From positions 1 to 10,300 of the forward strand of contig CAXQRU010000113.1 of NCBI GenBank assembly GCA_964226685.1: 10,300 nt of DNA. The letters are read 5' to 3'. The DNA comes from CAXQRU01 sp964226685 (GTDB taxonomy: Bacteria; Pseudomonadota; Gammaproteobacteria; Pseudomonadales; Cellvibrionaceae). Positions 7,082-10,300 of the stretch are shown here, in pieces. The notes below the pieces were generated by a model. It had not been told where the DNA came from, searched no databases, and worked only from the letters and a program-made list of their open reading frames with translations. Positions within the stretch are counted from its first letter, which is position 1, and each line of letters opens with the position of its first letter. The translations under genes were made by a program, and so were the position numbers.

Positions 7082-7782
7082 CGCCGCTGTTTAACCTCTA
7101 AAAATGTACCCATACCAGTATATTCAATAAGGATTCCACCTGGATGAACATTATAGTGGGAAGGGCCAAACAGGGTTTGAACAAATGGATTAACCACCTT
7201 TGCAAAACCATGATCTGATGCAAAGTCCCACTGGTCATCCGTCAAAAAAACATACCCTCGAACCTTATATTCTGTAGGAGTGATAATGAAGGTGGTTCTA
7301 TCTGGCTTTAACGTAAAGCCAGTCGTACCATATACATACATTTCATCAATTCCACCAGGTAGGCCTCCGCCAGGGTAAAGTGATGGCCTAATTTTATGAG
7401 GTCTCTTCTTCTCAAGATTAAATTTTTTAACAATATCCAACACCCCATATGAGCCAGGAGGTAAGTCGTATTCTCCACCCAGAAAGCCTTCAACGATAGG
7501 GAAATCGGTCAATTTCAATTGACGCCCAAAACCGTATACCATAACCTGTTGGCGAGGCATACGAATGACAATCTGCTTGTCAGCATCAATCTTTATATCG
7601 TGATTATAGCCCTGAGGATAACTTTTCTGTAAATGTTTGGGTTCAAATGGGGCTAACTCGTAGGGTGAAAATGGCTGAAAGTATTCAGCAAAATTATTCA
7701 TCACTCCGCCGTTTAAGTCTGAGAAAAAGTCACACTCCCAAACCATCGTTCTGTCCGTCTCACCAATGTAACGCCATGCCAT
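7078..7782 (-). CDS. uncharacterised 234-residue protein, first gene of an orphan pair
   Basis: I cannot place this protein in a family. It has no signal peptide and no membrane segment, so it is predicted cytoplasmic or exported by a non-Sec route. It begins MAWRYIGETDRTMVWECDFF and is rich in aromatic residues and glycine. A Gly/Pro segment YPGGGLPGGID (136-146) precedes a C-terminal part with TDDQWDF (181-187), FGPSHYNVHPGG (205-216) and IEYTGMGTFLEVKQRR at the end. The ATG at 7782 is preferred over an in-frame GTG at 7824 because GGAG lies 9 bases upstream and the extra 14 residues look non-coding. It is followed, with ATGA overlap, by a lipoprotein gene. The C-terminal part loosely recalls toxin or effector domains, but I see no defined catalytic motif. 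Confidence 0.78.
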   Translation of the reverse strand: MAWRYIGETDRTMVWECDFFSDLNGGVMNNFAEYFQPFSPYELAPFEPKHLQKSYPQGYNHDIKIDADKQIVIRMPRQQVMVYGFGRQLKLTDFPIVEGFLGGEYDLPPGSYGVLDIVKKFNLEKKRPHKIRPSLYPGGGLPGGIDEMYVYGTTGFTLKPDRTTFIITPTEYKVRGYVFLTDDQWDFASDHGFAKVVNPFVQTLFGPSHYNVHPGGILIEYTGMGTFLEVKQRR

Positions 7783-7974
7783 ATCCTTGCTCTCCGATAA
7801 ATATAAATAGCTACATGTTAACACTGAAGAGATAACAAAATACAGCGATCACTCAAGCAGGCAGCAGTTTCATAGATGATATTATGTGCAGCACAGCGTT
7901 GCTTACTCAATGCTTGAGTAAAAAGAAGCCTGTTCTATTAATGAGTGCCGTATTGATCGGAGTCAACGCCGACC
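7783..7974. other. intergenic region between the TonB receptor gene and the orphan gene pair
   Basis: These 192 bases hold the 3' flank of the receptor gene and the upstream region of the orphan pair. No clear terminator or strong promoter is visible. On the minus strand TTGAGT (around 7851-7856) could serve as a -35 with only a poor -10 downstream. ACTCAAGCA at 7851-7859 recurs inverted at 7911-7919. The region contains the perfect inverted repeat at 7903-7921. Confidence 0.5.
7903..7921. repeat. perfect inverted repeat TTACTCAA-TGC-TTGAGTAA
   Basis: Two 8-base arms are separated by three bases. Neither strand has a T-run after the hairpin, so it is not a typical intrinsic terminator. It could be an operator for a dimeric regulator or simply a hairpin at the 3' end of the receptor transcript. 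The right arm also matches ACTCAAGCA at 7851-7859 in inverted orientation. Confidence 0.55.
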
Positions 7975-10116
7975 CTAAAACTGATACTTCACTCGGAACC
8001 CATATTCCCTAGGCCTTGCGTAATTGACCTCGGAGGCGCCAAACTGGGCCTTATCTGAAGATCCGCTGATATAGTAGCGTTTATCGGTGGCATTGGTGAC
8101 AAAAGCTTGCAGCGTCCAGTCTTCCTCGATGCTGTACCAAGTTCCGGTAATGTCGAGGGTAGTGAAGCCACCCTGGGCGATGTCATCGGTATTGAGCGCA
8201 TCGTTGTAGACTTTGCTTTTGTAACGAAGCAGGGCTGATAATTCCCAGTCGCCACTGTCACTGAACCAAAGGTAGCTGGGTTTTATATGAGCATTCCATT
8301 TTGGCGTTCGTACTAAGGATAAATCTTTAGTTAAAAATGTATCAGCATCTAAGCGGGTGTATTTTGCATTCAGATAGCCAATGCCTGCACTTAACGAAAA
8401 AGGCGAATCGCTTTTATAATCGATTGAGAGTTCGGCGCCGTTAATGCGTGCTTCGGCGGCATTGGCAATTTGTGGGATAACCCCAGCCACCAGCACGGTA
8501 AATTGCATGTCCTCGTAATCGGTAGTGAACACGCTGGCCTCTAGGCTAAGTGTGTCATCCAATAATTTGGTTTTAAGTCCTGCTTCAATAGTGGTGGCAA
8601 ATTCAGGTTCGAATTTATCAACAGGGCCAGGAAAAACTTGTCGGCCATTGTAGCCACCACTTTTAAAACCTCGGCTGGCTGTGAGGTAGGTAAACACACC
8701 GTTATCAAAGGTATAGTCCACGCTGGCCATGGGTGAGAGGTTAGTCCAGTCATCCGAGTCTGTGCCTTGAGTGATGATAAAGCCATTGGTCAGGCGAGTA
8801 TCGACCGAAAAAGTTTTTTCCTCAAAAGTCGCTCTAATTCCAAAAGTGACGTTGGCTTTTTCAGAAAGTTGATAAATATTTTGGGTAAACACCGCATAGC
8901 TTTTTGTATCGATATCATTGTTAACAATAAAATCTAAGCCAACGGATGTGTCTGAAAATAAAAAACCATCGGTGCGGTTGTGGCCAGACTCTTCAAAATA
9001 ATAAAGGCCCACTAACCAGTCGAGCCGATCTTCAAGGGCATTACCTTGAAAGCGCAGTTCTTGACTGAATTGATCCTGATCATCAGTATTAATACTGTGG
9101 CCGTATTGGACGGGGGAGCCATCAGGATCTCTAGCGTAGGTGGCATCTAAGGTTCTATAGCCACTGATGCTGGTGATTTCACCCCAAGTTGTTCTGTGAG
9201 TTGCCGTCAAAGAAAAACCGGTAACATCGACATCATCTTGGCTTGGGCCAGTTTGATAGGTAGTGAATGGATCATTGGTCAGCCAGCTAGCATCCCAAGC
9301 GACGGGTGCCTCGGCGTTAAACGTGGTATTGGTTGGAGTCACCACAAACGTTCGTAAATGTTGCGCAATGGCTTCTTGGCGCTGATGAGTGCGATCAACC
9401 GTCGCAAAAATATCGGTAGTCTCATTGACTTGCCAAGTGAGAACGCCTTTACCCGTTAAGCGGTCAATATCACCGAGCCAGACATCGTCATAGAGCCTGT
9501 CCACATAGCCATCTCTATTTTCGCTTAGAAAGCTTAATCGGCCTTGCACATTGTCGCGTAAACTGCCCTCTATGCTGGCCCCAAAATCGTGGCGATGGTA
9601 GGAGCCTGTGGTAAACACTAACTCGCCCCCAGGGATAGCGCTGGGCTTGCGCGAGAAGGCTTGAATGGCGCCACCAATACTATTTTTTCCAAACAACGTG
9701 CCCTGTGGGCCATTGAGAATTTCAACGCTCTCCAAATCACCCGCTTTTAAAACCCCACCAATAGAGCGAGCAATATAAACGCCGTCGAGATAAATGCCGA
9801 TGGCTGGGTCGGTCGTCAGTAGAAAATCATTTTGCCCAATGCCTCGAATATAAACCGAGGCCGCATTGCTGGAGCCGGCAAAGGGCGCCGTAGTGATGAA
9901 GTCGACGTTGGGCGCCTCTTTGGCAATGTCGCTAATATCATTGACAATGGGGTTTTGGAGTGTTTCTTTCTGAAATGGCGTGATAGAAATCGGAACTTGC
10001 AAAGTATTTTCGGCGCGTTTTCTTGCTTTTACCACAATCTCCGAGTAATCGTCTGCCGCGGAAACCGACGTTCCAATACAGAGGATGGTTAAGGAGCTGA
10101 AAAGTTTCTTAAGCAT
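7975..10116 (-). CDS. TonB-dependent outer-membrane receptor
   Basis: This complete 713-residue receptor imports a substrate across the outer membrane using TonB energy. It has a Sec signal (cleavage near SVSA|ADD, residue 20), a TonB-box-like SEIVV (25-29), a plug with VPISITPF, VYIRGIGQND (88-97), DGVYIARS (111-118) and VEILNGPQGTLFGKNSIGGAI (131-151), then a 22-stranded-type barrel with SRGFKSGGYNGR, ending in RVKYQF with the terminal Phe used for barrel assembly. The plug pattern belongs to the large group of receptors common in marine and environmental proteobacteria, with very diverse or unknown ligands. The start at 10116 is the ATG that gives the signal peptide, though its ribosome-binding site is weak. 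No transport or degradation genes for a defined substrate are adjacent, so the ligand is unknown. Confidence 0.95.
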   Translation of the reverse strand: MLKKLFSSLTILCIGTSVSAADDYSEIVVKARKRAENTLQVPISITPFQKETLQNPIVNDISDIAKEAPNVDFITTAPFAGSSNAASVYIRGIGQNDFLLTTDPAIGIYLDGVYIARSIGGVLKAGDLESVEILNGPQGTLFGKNSIGGAIQAFSRKPSAIPGGELVFTTGSYHRHDFGASIEGSLRDNVQGRLSFLSENRDGYVDRLYDDVWLGDIDRLTGKGVLTWQVNETTDIFATVDRTHQRQEAIAQHLRTFVVTPTNTTFNAEAPVAWDASWLTNDPFTTYQTGPSQDDVDVTGFSLTATHRTTWGEITSISGYRTLDATYARDPDGSPVQYGHSINTDDQDQFSQELRFQGNALEDRLDWLVGLYYFEESGHNRTDGFLFSDTSVGLDFIVNNDIDTKSYAVFTQNIYQLSEKANVTFGIRATFEEKTFSVDTRLTNGFIITQGTDSDDWTNLSPMASVDYTFDNGVFTYLTASRGFKSGGYNGRQVFPGPVDKFEPEFATTIEAGLKTKLLDDTLSLEASVFTTDYEDMQFTVLVAGVIPQIANAAEARINGAELSIDYKSDSPFSLSAGIGYLNAKYTRLDADTFLTKDLSLVRTPKWNAHIKPSYLWFSDSGDWELSALLRYKSKVYNDALNTDDIAQGGFTTLDITGTWYSIEEDWTLQAFVTNATDKRYYISGSSDKAQFGASEVNYARPREYGFRVKYQF

Positions 10117-10187
10117 GATTGGTGCCGTTATAATATTAATAAAAAGTGTAGCATGCTCGTTAGGTTACTCATAACAACTGGCGCCGT

Positions 10188-10193
10188 ATTATA
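10188..10193 (-). promoter_or_regulatory. -10 element (TATAAT) of the candidate TonB-receptor promoter
   Basis: A perfect TATAAT on the minus strand, followed by ACGGCGCC, lies about 70 bases upstream of the receptor ATG. The -35 position (GTGCCG at a spacing of 17) does not match consensus, so an activator may be needed. A related sequence with TATAAC, also followed by GGCACC, occurs nearer the gene at 10121-10139 and could be a second start site. Confidence 0.4.
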
Positions 10194-10233
10194 CCTAATC
10201 AATTTTTTTGCGGCACTGTTTTCATAAAAGCAT

Positions 10234-10247
10234 TTACACTACTGTAA
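10234..10247. repeat. inverted repeat TTACA-CTAC-TGTAA upstream of the receptor promoter
   Basis: Five-base arms with a 4-base spacer are centred about 60 bases before the predicted receptor transcription start, a typical place for an activator site. The arms are short enough to arise by chance, and no known regulator motif was recognised. Confidence 0.3.
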
Positions 10248-10278
10248 TTTTTAGCGTAGACTGCAGTTAATTATTGAG

Positions 10279-10300
10279 AGATCGGAAGAGCACACGTCTG
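10279..10300 (+). other. Illumina TruSeq adapter contamination at the contig end
   Basis: The last 22 bases match the start of the Illumina TruSeq read-1 adapter exactly: the shared stem AGATCGGAAGAGC followed by ACACGTCTG, which is specific to that adapter. This is library-construction sequence, not genomic DNA. It should be trimmed, and it shows that this end of the window is an assembly edge. Confidence 0.98.

Noticed and set aside
7903..7921. Intrinsic terminator of the TonB receptor gene
   Set aside because: The hairpin is perfect, but on the minus strand the T-run lies before it, and what follows is GCAACGC.
10121..10146. Fur box in front of the TonB receptor
   Set aside because: The AT-rich stretch is only a partial palindrome and does not fit the repeated GATAAT pattern, so iron control is not supported.

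Overview
This window looks like chromosomal DNA of a Gram-negative gammaproteobacterium, possibly marine; this is inferred from the gene families, not from a search. The pointers are a TonB-dependent outer-membrane receptor, two lipoproteins with Sec/lipobox signals, a DUF1244 protein, and moderate GC (about 50% in the hand-counted stretches of moeA). Every gene I can support is on the minus strand, so transcription runs from high to low coordinates. The right end is not natural sequence: the last 22 bases match an Illumina TruSeq adapter, so position 10278 is the last genomic base and the window ends at a contig edge.

Layout in the order of transcription. (1) 10116-7975: a complete TonB-dependent receptor with its own -10 element upstream. 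(2) 7782-6596: an AT-richer two-gene unit (a 234-residue protein of unknown function and a 161-residue lipoprotein, overlapping by ATGA) that I cannot assign to any family. (3) 6430-1439: a tightly packed seven-gene operon: moaA, tupB, tupC, tupA, moaB, moeA and a DUF1244 gene. Every junction overlaps or is separated by one base. (4) 1184-6: a Cache-HAMP membrane sensor that ends just after HAMP with no output domain.

The operon joins oxyanion uptake to cofactor synthesis. TupA (periplasmic, probably lipid-anchored), TupB (membrane channel) and TupC (ATPase) form a tungstate/molybdate importer. MoaA starts molybdopterin synthesis from GTP, MoaB (MogA-like) adenylates molybdopterin, and MoeA inserts the metal. 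moaC, moaD, moaE and the bis-MGD genes are not here and must lie elsewhere. The metal (Mo or W) cannot be decided from sequence alone. The promoter proposed for moaA is bracketed by two identical 11-base direct repeats 53 bp apart, a plausible operator pair.

The points most worth a second look are the uncharacterised gene pair, the paired repeats around the moa promoter, the output-less Cache-HAMP sensor at the left edge, the conserved-cysteine DUF1244 protein at the end of the cofactor operon, and the adapter contamination.
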